A stretch of DNA of 64,000 nucleotides from SZUA-545 sp050297855 (GTDB lineage Bacteria > Campylobacterota > Campylobacteria > Campylobacterales > SZUA-545). Of the stretch, positions 8,743 through 16,930 are shown one piece after another. The stretch covers positions 76,083 through 140,082 of the forward strand of contig JBNKTC010000008.1 of the NCBI GenBank assembly GCA_050297855.1. The letters run 5' to 3'. How positions within the stretch are numbered: the stretch's first letter is position 1; every line of letters begins with the position of its first letter. The position numbers and the translations under genes are program-made. The notes beneath the pieces are model-generated. The model was not told where the DNA came from. It worked only from the letters and a program-made list of their open reading frames with translations, and did not search any database.

Positions 8743-8766
8743 AGGGAATAGGGCAAAGGGGGATAG

Positions 8767-9159
8767 ATGCGGATAAAACGTTTTTTTCTTGCGACATTCG
8801 CCGGCGGCATCGTGATGTGGGGGGTGGCGGGGCTTTGGCATGAGCTGGTCATGGCACAGTTCTATACTCGTCAGGCCCATGCTACCCACGAAGGTACGGG
8901 CATTATCCTGCTTGCCTACCTTATCCTCGCGGCGTTGATGGTCTATCTCTATCCGCGGTTTTCCGGCAGTTCACGGTATTTTCAGGAGGGGGCAAAATTC
9001 GGTGCGCTCATCGGCCTCCTGTGGGTCTTCCCCCACGGGCTGGCCATGGCCGGGGCACATGGGGAGCCCGTAGCCTATGTGGTTAAAAACGCGTTATGGC
9101 ATGTGGTGGAGCAGGGGATCGGCGGGATTGTGATCGCCTTTGGATTGAAGCGGTTTTAA
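8767..9159 (+). CDS. Small membrane protein of unknown function
   Basis: A 130-residue protein with about four hydrophobic segments: residues about 5-22 (FFLATFAGGIVMWGVAGL), 45-63 (GIILLAYLILAALMVYLY), 77-95 (FGALIGLLWVFPHGLAM) and 110-128. His residues follow the first segment (GLWHELV) and lie in the third (FPHG). No catalytic motif is recognised. It starts 24 bases after the kinase stop behind AAAGGGGGATAG, so it may be cotranscribed with the kinase. Confidence 0.7.
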   Translation: MRIKRFFLATFAGGIVMWGVAGLWHELVMAQFYTRQAHATHEGTGIILLAYLILAALMVYLYPRFSGSSRYFQEGAKFGALIGLLWVFPHGLAMAGAHGEPVAYVVKNALWHVVEQGIGGIVIAFGLKRF

Positions 9160-9171
9160 AGGGGAAGAGGT

Positions 9172-9318
9172 TTACTCCTCTTCCTTCGTTTCGTTCTCTT
9201 CCGTTTCCGGATTCTCCTCTTCTTTGGTCGCCTGGCGTTTTTGACGTTTCTCTTCCTGTTTTTTCTGTTTTTGCAGCTGGCGCTGTCTTTTTTCGAAGGA
9301 GTAGTTCGGCTTGGCCAT
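9172..9318 (-). CDS. Small lysine-rich protein after rhlE
   Basis: A 48-residue ORF (MAKPNYSFEKRQRQLQKQKK, then an acidic tail of Glu, Asn and Thr). The opening KPNYSFEKRQREL-type sequence is a widespread small bacterial family usually encoded next to RNA helicases or cold-shock genes; its function is unknown. Its ATG shares one base with the rhlE stop (TGATG), so translation is probably coupled. The basic N-terminus suggests nucleic acid or ribosome contact, which is inference. Confidence 0.7.
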   Translation of the reverse strand: MAKPNYSFEKRQRQLQKQKKQEEKRQKRQATKEEENPETEENETKEEE

Positions 9319-10646
9319 CAGCGGGCACCTCCCTGGGAAGTGCGGCTGCGTTGCCGCTGGCCGTTGCTGCGGCGGGAGTCATCGGAACGCCCGTGTCGCG
9401 GTCGTGAAGATGACTGGCCCTCCCGTGCTCTCGGGGTACTGTCCCGTTTCGGGCGGTTGCCGCCGCGGTTGCTGCGGCCGTTTTGGATCGGCTCGGCTTT
9501 GATGGAGGGATCGGGTTCGAACTCTTTGAGCTTGACCTGCTGGATCTTGCGGTTGATCAGCTTTTCGATCCCCTTAAGCAGGGCGTGTTCATCGATGCAG
9601 ACCAGGGAGACCGCTTCACCTTCGTTCCCGGCACGTCCGGTCCGGCCGATACGGTGGACGTAGTCTTCGGCCACGTTGGGCAGTTCGTAGTTGACGACGT
9701 GGGGAAGCTGGTCGATGTCGATGCCCCGTGCCGCGATGTCTGTGGCGACCAGGACGCGGACGGAACCTTTTTTAAAGTTGTCCAGCGCTTTGGTCCGGGC
9801 ACTCTGGCTTTTGTTCCCGTGGATGGCGGCGGCGGTGATGCCGTCTTTGCCCAGCTGTTCGCTCAGGCGGTTGGCACCGTGTTTGGTCCGGGTAAAGACC
9901 AGCACCTGCTGCCAGTTGCCAAGCCGGATGAGGTGGGAAAGCAGTTCGCGTTTGCGCGCCTTGTCCACGGGGTAGACCGCCTGGGCGACCCGTTCGGATG
10001 CCGTGTTGCGGCGGGCCACTTCGATGAGGGCCGGGGAATCCAGCAGGCTGTCGGCCAGCTTCTTGATCGGGTCGGCGAAGGTGGCGGAGAAGAGCAGGTT
10101 CTGCCTTTTTTTGGGCAGCAGGGCCAGCACTTTTTTAATGTCATGGATAAAGCCCATATCGAGCATTCTGTCCGCTTCATCGAGGATCAGGTACTCCACA
10201 TTGGAGAGGTCGGCTGCCCGTTGATTCACGAGATCCAGCAGGCGTCCGGGGGTGGCGATGACGATATCGACCCCTCTGCGCAGGGTGTTGATCTGCGGGT
10301 TCATCCCCACTCCGCCGAAGATAACGGCGGATTTGAAGGGGAGGTACTTCCCATAAGTCGCGACGCTCTCGGCCACCTGGGCCGCCAGTTCGCGTGTCGG
10401 GGTGAGGATAAGGGCACGGATAGGGTGTTTTTTCCCACCTTGGGGTTTGCTGTCGCTCAGGAGCTGGAGCAGGGGGAGGGTAAAGCCCGCGGTTTTTCCC
10501 GTACCCGTCTGGGCACCGGCTAAGACATCTTTTTGGGAGAGGATCACGGGGATCGCCTGTTTTTGAATAGGTGTAGGGGTAGTGTATCCCTCTTCTGCGA
10601 CGGCGCGCAGGATGGACTTGGAGAGTCCGAGTGTGTTAAATGACAT
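9318..10646 (-). CDS. rhlE: DEAD-box ATP-dependent RNA helicase, RhlE type
   Basis: A 442-residue helicase. It has the Q motif TPTPIQKQAIP, motif I AQTGTGKT, motif Ia PTRELAAQ, motif II DEADRMLDMGF, motif III SAT, motif IV VLVFTRTK, motif V ATDIAARGIDI and motif VI HRIGRTGRAG. After about residue 365 the tail is Arg-, Gly- and Ser-rich (NRGGNRPKRDSTPRAREGQ), an RNA-binding extension. RhlE proteins unwind RNA in ribosome assembly and decay. The ATG at 10646 (MSFNTLGLSK) is chosen because it matches the family start; the frame extends upstream to 10694 without family similarity. The leader is long. Confidence 0.94.
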   Translation of the reverse strand: MSFNTLGLSKSILRAVAEEGYTTPTPIQKQAIPVILSQKDVLAGAQTGTGKTAGFTLPLLQLLSDSKPQGGKKHPIRALILTPTRELAAQVAESVATYGKYLPFKSAVIFGGVGMNPQINTLRRGVDIVIATPGRLLDLVNQRAADLSNVEYLILDEADRMLDMGFIHDIKKVLALLPKKRQNLLFSATFADPIKKLADSLLDSPALIEVARRNTASERVAQAVYPVDKARKRELLSHLIRLGNWQQVLVFTRTKHGANRLSEQLGKDGITAAAIHGNKSQSARTKALDNFKKGSVRVLVATDIAARGIDIDQLPHVVNYELPNVAEDYVHRIGRTGRAGNEGEAVSLVCIDEHALLKGIEKLINRKIQQVKLKEFEPDPSIKAEPIQNGRSNRGGNRPKRDSTPRAREGQSSSRPRHGRSDDSRRSNGQRQRSRTSQGGAR

Positions 10647-10824
10647 ATATGTTGCCTTTGAACGCATCGTTGGATGGTTCTTTGAGCCTACCAAAAGTAA
10701 AAACTTGGGTCGATCTAGGCTGAAAATAAAATTGGATGCTAAAGTTATCGAAGAGTGGTCGAAACCAGTCGAAGGATGACAAAAACGAAGTCAGTCGCAG
10801 ACCGAAGTACGCTGAAATTAAGAC

Positions 10825-10830
10825 ATTATA
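10825..10830 (-). promoter_or_regulatory. Possible -10 box of rhlE with a long leader
   Basis: TATAAT on the minus strand, about 180 bases upstream of the rhlE ATG. It would leave an untranslated leader of about 170 bases; no other gene is seen in it. RNA helicase mRNAs are often controlled through such leaders. Confidence 0.4.
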
Positions 10831-10876
10831 GCATAAATGGGGAGAAAAGTATATCTTTAATTACCCCGTTTCTCCA

Positions 10877-13468
10877 CTATACCGAACCGGAATGATCCCC
10901 CTGCGGACAGGGGAGGGCGATCGTAAAGCAGGCACCCTCTTCGCCGTTACGTGCCGTGACAGTCCCGCCGAAGTCGTTTTCGACGACCATCTTGACCATA
11001 TAGAGCCCGATCCCGGTCCCCTTCTCCCCTTTGGTCGTATAGTAGGGATCAAAGATGTAGCCGATGATCTCATCGGGGATCCCCCCCGCATTATCCTGGA
11101 CGGTGATCGTGTAGGTGTCATCGGCCCACTCGGTCCGGATCGTGATGAGACGTTCGCCGCTTCCGTTTTTGGCAAAGGCCTCCTTGGCATTATTGGCGAT
11201 GTTGAGGATAAGCTGCTGCAGTTCCCCTTCGCTTCCCAGGAGGGTGCAGTCTGTCAGGGAGAGTTCTAGCCGGATATCAGATTTGGCGTATTGGACGGAC
11301 ATAAGGTTGACGATCTTCGTGATCGCCTTTTGGGCGCTGAAACGCTTTTTGACCTTGTTGGGGTTGAAGAAGTTTCTGAAGTCGTCGATGGTGAGGGCCA
11401 TAAAATCGATCTGCTCCATGGTCCGTTCGACAAAACGTTCCATATAGGTCCGGTCCATTTCGTCGTGTTCGTAGGCATCCTGACTGTCCTGGACCAGGAG
11501 GCCTACGGCATTCAAGGGTTGTTTGAGCTGGTGGGCGATTACCCCGATCATCTCGCCCATGACGGCCATCTGGGACTGGCGCAGCAGCATCTTGTCCTTC
11601 TCCCGGATCTCGCCCAGTTTGCGTTCCACTTCCGCTTCGAGGTTCTGGTTTAGTTCGGTCAGGCGTGTTTCGGCTGCTCTGCGCCGCTTGATCTCTTTGG
11701 AGAGGGTGCGGTTCCAGAAGACGATCAGCAGGATCAGCAGAAGGCCCCCTGCCGATATTTTCCACAAAAGATCGTAATCAAACCCGTGTTCGTAGGTGAT
11801 GGCGATCCACCGCTTGTAGATCGCATCGCGCTCCTTGTCAGTGATGGAGTCCAGAGCCTTTTGCAGGATAGGCGTCAGCTGGGGCCAGTCGTTCCGCCCG
11901 GCCAGTCCCAGTTCGAAGCGGTAGGGGGTTTTGCCCGCGATCTTGATATTGGTATACCCCCCTTTTTTAATATAGTAGCTGGCCGTCGCGATGTTGCCGA
12001 CAAAGGCGTCGACCTGGTCGTAGGCGATCATATCCAGGGCCTCCTGGACGTTTTTTGTCGTAATGAGGTGAATATCCGGGTAGTAGTTTTTGAGCATCTC
12101 ATGGGTGACATACCCTTTGACGACGGCGACGTTTTTCCCCTCCAGTGCATTCAGCCCCGATACATAGCGTATCTTGTCGTTGGTCATGATGACCATGGGG
12201 AAGGAGAGATAAGGGGAGGTGAAATCCATATACTCCGAACGTTCCGCCGTCTTGACGACGCAGGAGAAGATATCCAGCTTCCGCGCTTTTACCGCATCGA
12301 CGGTCTGGGCCCAGTCCAGCCCTTTCTTGACCAGGAACTTGACGCCCAGACGCTCCTCCAGCAGGGCGATGTATTCGGCTGCCATCCCTTTATAGCCGCC
12401 GTCTATGTCGACGTATTCAAAGGGCGGCCACGCGATGTCGATGCCGACACGCAGGATCGGATGGTCCGCGAGCCACTGTTTTTCGGCTTCGGTCAGGTCG
12501 AGGGTGTTCCCTCTCTTCTTAATGCGGTAGATCGTATCGTCGGCGGAGTAGTCGCTGTCGCAGAGTCCCAGGACTTTATAGATGTCGACGATCCGGTGGA
12601 TCTTGTGGCGGTCGATATGGCCGAAGGGGACCCCGTCGGCAAAGGCCAGTTTTTTCAGCTCTCCCGCTTCGTACAGCAGGTGTTCACGGCTTTTATTCTG
12701 CGTATTGTATTTTTTGAGGATGAGGTCGATGCTCTCGTCGATGTGGTCGAAGGCGTAGAGCCATCCCTTGATGCTCGCTTCGTAAAAGGCGCGGACAAGC
12801 TCGGGGCGGGTGCGGAGGAGTTGGCGGCTCGTAAAAAGGATATCGCTGTAAAAATCGAACCCGTAGTCGGATGGGCTGAGGATATTGTATTCGATCCCTT
12901 TCTGCTGGAGGAAGAACGGTTCGTTGGTCGTATAGGAGAGCATGGCATCGGTTGTACCGTTGATGAGGTCGTCGATGTTAAAGGAGTGGGGCTGGTGGAT
13001 AATATCGTCCATCCCCAGTCCCGCGCTGGCCAGCATGGCCACCATCGGAGCCGAAGTGAGATCCTCCGTCTTGAACATGACCCGTTTTCCCCTGAGACCT
13101 TTTGCCGAAGTGATACCGGACTTTTTTGTCGTCATCAGCATCAGGGGGGAGTGCTGGAACATGGCGCCCAGTGCGATGACCTTCTGGTGATTCATACCGT
13201 CGATGATAATGGAGCGCCCGATCCCAAAATCGGCCCGTCTCGCCACGACATCCCCGATCGTATTGGTCTCGGCGGTAAACTCCCGTATCTCGACATCCAG
13301 TCCGGCCGCTTTGTAAAAGCCCTTCTCTTTGGCCATATAAAAACCGGCAAACTGGAACTGGTGCAGCCACTGGAGCTGCAGGGAGACGTTTGTCAGCGGG
13401 GCATCCGTACCGGTCGCCCCCTGCAGGGTGAGCGTCAGGGCCAAAAGGAGGAGGGTCTTGCGTATCAT
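10877..13468 (-). CDS. Histidine kinase with NMT1-like and SBP_bac_3 periplasmic domains
   Basis: An 863-residue protein with a signal-like N-terminus (MIRKTLLLLALTLTLQGA). Residues about 25-310 form an NMT1/THI5-like binding domain (LQWLHQFQFAGFYMAKEKGFY). Residues about 335-565 form a family 3 solute-binding domain (LRVGIDIAWPPFEYVD). One membrane segment (GGLLLILLIVFW, about 585) leads to the kinase core: QSQMAVMGEMIGVIAHQLKQPLN, N box NIANNAKEAF, G boxes DNAGGIP and GTGIGLYMV. The phospho-acceptor motif has HQLKQ where relatives have HQWRQ. Ligands could be pyrimidine-like compounds and amino acids. The ATG at 13468 has GAAAGGG six bases upstream. It begins 13 bases after the MASE3 kinase. 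Confidence 0.9.
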   Translation of the reverse strand: MIRKTLLLLALTLTLQGATGTDAPLTNVSLQLQWLHQFQFAGFYMAKEKGFYKAAGLDVEIREFTAETNTIGDVVARRADFGIGRSIIIDGMNHQKVIALGAMFQHSPLMLMTTKKSGITSAKGLRGKRVMFKTEDLTSAPMVAMLASAGLGMDDIIHQPHSFNIDDLINGTTDAMLSYTTNEPFFLQQKGIEYNILSPSDYGFDFYSDILFTSRQLLRTRPELVRAFYEASIKGWLYAFDHIDESIDLILKKYNTQNKSREHLLYEAGELKKLAFADGVPFGHIDRHKIHRIVDIYKVLGLCDSDYSADDTIYRIKKRGNTLDLTEAEKQWLADHPILRVGIDIAWPPFEYVDIDGGYKGMAAEYIALLEERLGVKFLVKKGLDWAQTVDAVKARKLDIFSCVVKTAERSEYMDFTSPYLSFPMVIMTNDKIRYVSGLNALEGKNVAVVKGYVTHEMLKNYYPDIHLITTKNVQEALDMIAYDQVDAFVGNIATASYYIKKGGYTNIKIAGKTPYRFELGLAGRNDWPQLTPILQKALDSITDKERDAIYKRWIAITYEHGFDYDLLWKISAGGLLLILLIVFWNRTLSKEIKRRRAAETRLTELNQNLEAEVERKLGEIREKDKMLLRQSQMAVMGEMIGVIAHQLKQPLNAVGLLVQDSQDAYEHDEMDRTYMERFVERTMEQIDFMALTIDDFRNFFNPNKVKKRFSAQKAITKIVNLMSVQYAKSDIRLELSLTDCTLLGSEGELQQLILNIANNAKEAFAKNGSGERLITIRTEWADDTYTITVQDNAGGIPDEIIGYIFDPYYTTKGEKGTGIGLYMVKMVVENDFGGTVTARNGEEGACFTIALPCPQGDHSGSV

Positions 13469-13481
13469 GTTCATCCCTTTC

Positions 13482-14960
13482 TCACAGGGCGATGGTAAAC
13501 CGGGCTCCCCGGTCGCCTTCATCTAAGCTCAGCTGCCCCTCCATCTTCTCTTCGATGATCGATTTGGCGATGTAGAGCCCCAGACCGACGCCGCTGCCGC
13601 GGTGTTTGGTGGTACTGTAGGGTTCGAAGATCTTCTCCCTGACGGCCGGATCGATGCCGCCGGCGTTGTCCTCGATCACGATACGGGCGGTGCGACCCGG
13701 GTTCTCCTCGATGCGGATACGGATCTCTTTATCCCGGTTATCCCGCTCTTCCAGGACATCGATGGCGTTGTTGAGGATATGGAAGATCGCCTGGGCAAAC
13801 TCCTTCTGCACCCCGTGGATAAAGCATTCACAGCGGACATCCAGGGCCGTCGTGATCGCCAGGGCGTCGATCCGCGCGCCCAGGATCGCCAGGACCGTCT
13901 CGATACTGTGGCGGGCGTCAAAATGTTCGGCCCGTTCGGAGGAGGAGAAGAAGGTACTGAAACGGTCGATGGTGGTCGAGAGGTTCTGCAGCTGCTCCAT
14001 GGACTGGGTGACCAGTTTGGTGAGGTACGCTTCGCTCAACTCCCCGTATCGGTAAGAGTCTTCGATCTCCTGGATCATCTCGCCGACCGCACTCAGGGGC
14101 TGGCGCCATTGGTGGGCGGCGTTGCTGAGCGCCTCCCCGGCTCCTACAAGGCGCGACTGCCGGATCAGGAGCTCCTGCTTGTGCAGGTTCTCCAGCTGCG
14201 ATTTCTTCAGCTGGTGGGTCAGCAGCTCCATGGGGTTGGTCAGTCCCACCTCCAGGATCGCTTTGTACAGCAGGTAGAAGGAGACAATTTTAAGCATATG
14301 GCCGACAATATTGAAGATGCCGAACATATCGTGGTAGAGGGTGAAGGAGAACTCCGAAGCAATCGTCAGCCCGATGGAGGTGATGATAAGCCCTTTGACG
14401 CGCCGGGGCATCGAGTCGTCGCGGTAGAGCAGCAGCCCTGAGATAAAAAGGATCAGGGCGATGACGTACTCCGATGCGATCTTAAACGTCGTCAGCCCTT
14501 CGCCCAGGACGTAGCAGTCGGGGAAGGCCCCGCCGGCGATCACGGCAAACAGGGCGACGGCGATAGCAAGATAGGTATAAAAAAGGGTATTGGGGTTGAG
14601 CCTTTTATCCAGCAGGAAATAGGCGGCCAAAAATGTCAGGCTCTCTAAAAAACGGGTGGCGATCCACACTTCGATGGAGAGGTTGGGATCGGCATCGAAG
14701 ATCCCCATCTCCTGGTAGGTGAGGGTATGGAGCATATCGAAAAAGGCGATAAAGAGATAGGCCACGGCGATGACAAGCAGGTAGTTGTTCTCAAAATGGC
14801 GCTTGGTGTTCCAACCGAAAATAAAGATGCTGAAGGAGATCAGGATACTGAAAAACTCCGCGCCCAGGTGAAACAGCAGGTAGCTGTGGAAAACCGACAG
14901 CATGATCAGTATCAGCGCCACGCTCATCGCGATGGAGTCTCTGAATAAAAAACGCGCCAT
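13482..14960 (-). CDS. Histidine kinase with MASE3-like membrane sensor
   Basis: A 492-residue kinase. About seven hydrophobic segments fill residues 10-230, with FLFRDSIAMSVALIL at the start and the AYLFIAFFDMLHTLTYQEMGI segment typical of MASE3. The kinase core has QSRLVGAGEALSNAAHQWRQPLSAVGEM, N box HILNNAIDVL, and G boxes DNAGGIDPAV and GSGVGLGLYIA. The SNAAHQWRQPLS motif departs from the usual GxIAHQWRQPLN. The ATG at 14960 (MARFLF) follows GGAGAAGAT. It forms an operon with the dual-binding-domain kinase downstream, and no response regulator is present, so the two kinases may share a distant partner. Confidence 0.9.
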   Translation of the reverse strand: MARFLFRDSIAMSVALILIMLSVFHSYLLFHLGAEFFSILISFSIFIFGWNTKRHFENNYLLVIAVAYLFIAFFDMLHTLTYQEMGIFDADPNLSIEVWIATRFLESLTFLAAYFLLDKRLNPNTLFYTYLAIAVALFAVIAGGAFPDCYVLGEGLTTFKIASEYVIALILFISGLLLYRDDSMPRRVKGLIITSIGLTIASEFSFTLYHDMFGIFNIVGHMLKIVSFYLLYKAILEVGLTNPMELLTHQLKKSQLENLHKQELLIRQSRLVGAGEALSNAAHQWRQPLSAVGEMIQEIEDSYRYGELSEAYLTKLVTQSMEQLQNLSTTIDRFSTFFSSSERAEHFDARHSIETVLAILGARIDALAITTALDVRCECFIHGVQKEFAQAIFHILNNAIDVLEERDNRDKEIRIRIEENPGRTARIVIEDNAGGIDPAVREKIFEPYSTTKHRGSGVGLGLYIAKSIIEEKMEGQLSLDEGDRGARFTIAL

Positions 14961-15101
14961 ATCTTCTCCGTCTCTTTTTTTAGATTGTAGCCTCCCGATA
15001 CTAAAAGATTTCAAATATTTTTTTTATATTTATGCCGGGTGACATAAATATACGGTCGATTCGTTATTCAGAACCGTTGGAAAGTAACGGCTGGAAAAGT
15101 C

Positions 15102-15113
15102 CTGACCGGTCAG
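15102..15113. repeat. 12-bp perfect palindrome upstream of the nif operon
   Basis: CTGACCGGTCAG is a perfect palindrome 28 bases upstream of the sigma-54-like element at 15141. It could be an operator, or chance in GC-rich DNA. Confidence 0.4.
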
Positions 15114-15136
15114 CCCGGGGAGGCTGTTTCCCGGGC
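15113..15136 (+). repeat. Inverted repeat next to the nif operon promoter
   Basis: GCCCGGGGA and TTCCCGGGC can pair over 9 positions (one G-T) around a 6-base loop, ending 4 bases before the sigma-54-like element. It may act as a terminator for upstream readthrough or as a protein site. Confidence 0.4.
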
Positions 15137-15140
15137 AGTT

Positions 15141-15155
15141 AGAACAAAATATGCA
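15141..15155 (+). promoter_or_regulatory. Sigma-54-like promoter of the 15.2-21.4 kb nif operon
   Basis: AGAACAAAATATGCA matches the shared element, with G at -24 and GC at -12 in the right spacing. It lies 38 bases before the NifX-like ATG, exactly as at nifB. Confidence 0.6.
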
Positions 15156-15193
15156 GATACTTCCGTGAAATCGTATATAGATGGAGGTAAAAC

Positions 15194-15595
15194 ATGGTCG
15201 TAGCTGTACCCGTATATGAAGACGGCACGATATTCCCTAATGCCAGCTACGCACCACGTTTTGCCGTATATAACGTGGAGAAGAACAGCAAGACACTCAT
15301 CCGGACCGTACGGAATCCGCGGGCTGAATTGGCCCAGCCGGAGTGCCTGAGCGCCTTTGAGTGCGAATGCCCCGAAGCGCTGATGAAGGATACGACGCAT
15401 ATCCTCTCCCACTACCATCTGATCGAGATCCTGCACGATTGCGACGTGGTCCTGGCCAAAGCGATCTGCGGTAACACCAAACGGATTTTTGAGTACGTCG
15501 GGATCCAGGTCTATAAGATCCCGCCCATCATACAACAAGAACAGCACGCTATTAACAACTATATCGTAGGAGCGGACCGTGAAAATAATATATAA
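15194..15595 (+). CDS. NifX/NifB-domain (dinitrogenase Fe-Mo cofactor-like) protein
   Basis: A 133-residue protein with the fold of the NifX/NafY/NifB-C family: MVVAVPVYEDGTIFPNASYAPRFAVYNVE at the start, a central TRNPRAEL strand, and LHDCDVVLAKAICGNTKRIFEYVGIQVYKIP at the end (positions about 80-112). Family members bind iron-molybdenum cofactor or its precursors. It carries several cysteines (LSAFECECPEAL) that canonical NifX lacks. First gene of a plus-strand operon running to 21392; the next gene starts inside its last codons (17-base overlap). The ATG follows GGAGGTAAAAC. Confidence 0.8.
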   Translation: MVVAVPVYEDGTIFPNASYAPRFAVYNVEKNSKTLIRTVRNPRAELAQPECLSAFECECPEALMKDTTHILSHYHLIEILHDCDVVLAKAICGNTKRIFEYVGIQVYKIPPIIQQEQHAINNYIVGADRENNI

Positions 15596-16091
15596 AGAGA
15601 GGGAGTTTACCCTCGAAGACGAAATGCTTGATGTCGGCTACAGTGCCGAAAAAGTAGAGCTCCTTACAAAAGATGACAAAAAAGTAACCGTCGGCGGCCA
15701 TACGGGTCGGACCCAGATCCTCGTAAGCCTCCCCTTTGTCGACGACGGGATCAAAAAAGAGCTCGAAACGATCGACGCCATGCTTAACGACACCGCCAAA
15801 GCCCAGATCGACGCCTGGGTCATCGGGGCCGACGACACCGTCTTGGCTGAGGTCGGGTTTTTCAGAAGCGGCGTCGATTACGACGAGGCGTTCGGCGACT
15901 ACTACGGTACACGCCTGTTAGGCGGTGAGCTGGACGGGAAACTGACCAAGTCGCTCTTTATCATCGCCCAGGACGGGACGCTCTTTTATATCGATGCGCC
16001 CGAAGACCTGGGTGAACCGTTTAATATGGAGCGATTCCAGCGACAGATCGTGACGGCACTCAGCTGCTGCGACAAGAAAGGATGCCACTGA
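15579..16091 (+). CDS. Peroxiredoxin-like (Tpx-fold) protein lacking the catalytic cysteine
   Basis: A 170-residue thioredoxin-fold protein. The segments TQILVSLPFVDDGIKKELETIDAML and SLFIIAQDGTLFYIDAPEDLGEP (positions about 43-68 and 125-147) align with the Tpx-like protein at 56100, but where that one has TEVCSLGAKKF this one has DDGIKKEL, so there is no peroxidatic Cys. The only cysteines are at the very end (SCCDKKGC). It may bind rather than reduce a partner, or use the C-terminal Cys for metal. It is translationally coupled to the NifX-like gene before it and the SIR2-like gene after it. Confidence 0.65.
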   Translation: MKIIYKEREFTLEDEMLDVGYSAEKVELLTKDDKKVTVGGHTGRTQILVSLPFVDDGIKKELETIDAMLNDTAKAQIDAWVIGADDTVLAEVGFFRSGVDYDEAFGDYYGTRLLGGELDGKLTKSLFIIAQDGTLFYIDAPEDLGEPFNMERFQRQIVTALSCCDKKGCH

Positions 16092-16921
16092 TGCATAGCG
16101 AAATGATCGAAACGATAAAAGAAGAACTGAAAGCAGGCGTCACGATCCCCTACCTGGGGCTCGGCATCTTCGAGGGTGTCACGACGGAAACGGGCGAAGC
16201 GATGCCCCACGACAGTGACTCCATGATCCTCACGATGAACAACGGCCGGGCGATGCCCCCGCGCCTGATGTTCGAGTACTCCCGTGCGGCGATGCACCTG
16301 GAGCAGCGCAAGGGGCGGCAGTTTATGGAGCAGATGATGAACTTCATCTACACCAAACCCTTTGCCCCCCTTGAGGCCCAGAAAAAGATGCTGGCCTACA
16401 ATCCGATCTACATCGTCGATACCAACCGCGACGACAAGCTCCAGGGTCTACTGGCCGACAAGCCGCACCTGCTGGTATTGGGCAAGGCACGGATCCTCGC
16501 CAACCCCAACCGTTACGAAGTGTACGAGTGGGACGTGGAGAACAAGAAGTATTTCGAGGTGGAGGAGAGCTGCCTGGAGGATGCGGAGACGATCCTCTTA
16601 AAACCGATGGGATCACCGAGCCCCGAACCCAGCTTCATCATCTCCGATGCCGACTACGTCGACTGGCTGACCGAAGCGATGGGGGGCTTTGCCTTCCCGT
16701 CCATGATCAAGACGTACCGCAAGGGAAAAAAGTACCTCTTTATGGGGGTCTCCTTCAACCGTGATACCGAGCGGATGGTCGCCAACGAGATCACCCTGGA
16801 TCTCGAAGGCGGTTATGTCATCGGAAATGAAGAACTGACCAAAAAAGCTGAAAAATTCATCGACAAACACGACCTGACCTATATTAAGATGGACCTGGCG
16901 GAATTTTTGAAAGAACTTTAA
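16091..16921 (+). CDS. SIR2-like protein inside the nif operon, catalytic positions altered
   Basis: A 276-residue protein whose length and spacing fit the SIR2_2 fold. TIPYLGLGIFEGV (18-30) stands where defence sirtuins have a GAGFS loop, VDTNRDDKL (109-117) where they have TTNYDTLL, LLKPMGS (169-175) where they have KLHGS, and LFMGVSFNRDTE (216-227) where they have LIGFSGDDPN. The catalytic Asn and His are therefore not both present, so NAD hydrolysis is doubtful. The ATG at 16091 overlaps the previous stop (TGATG) and follows AAAGG. The gene lies between a peroxiredoxin-like gene and clpP. A regulatory or nucleotide-sensing role in nitrogenase biogenesis is inference. Confidence 0.55.
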   Translation: MHSEMIETIKEELKAGVTIPYLGLGIFEGVTTETGEAMPHDSDSMILTMNNGRAMPPRLMFEYSRAAMHLEQRKGRQFMEQMMNFIYTKPFAPLEAQKKMLAYNPIYIVDTNRDDKLQGLLADKPHLLVLGKARILANPNRYEVYEWDVENKKYFEVEESCLEDAETILLKPMGSPSPEPSFIISDADYVDWLTEAMGGFAFPSMIKTYRKGKKYLFMGVSFNRDTERMVANEITLDLEGGYVIGNEELTKKAEKFIDKHDLTYIKMDLAEFLKEL

Positions 16922-16930
16922 GGAGAGATC

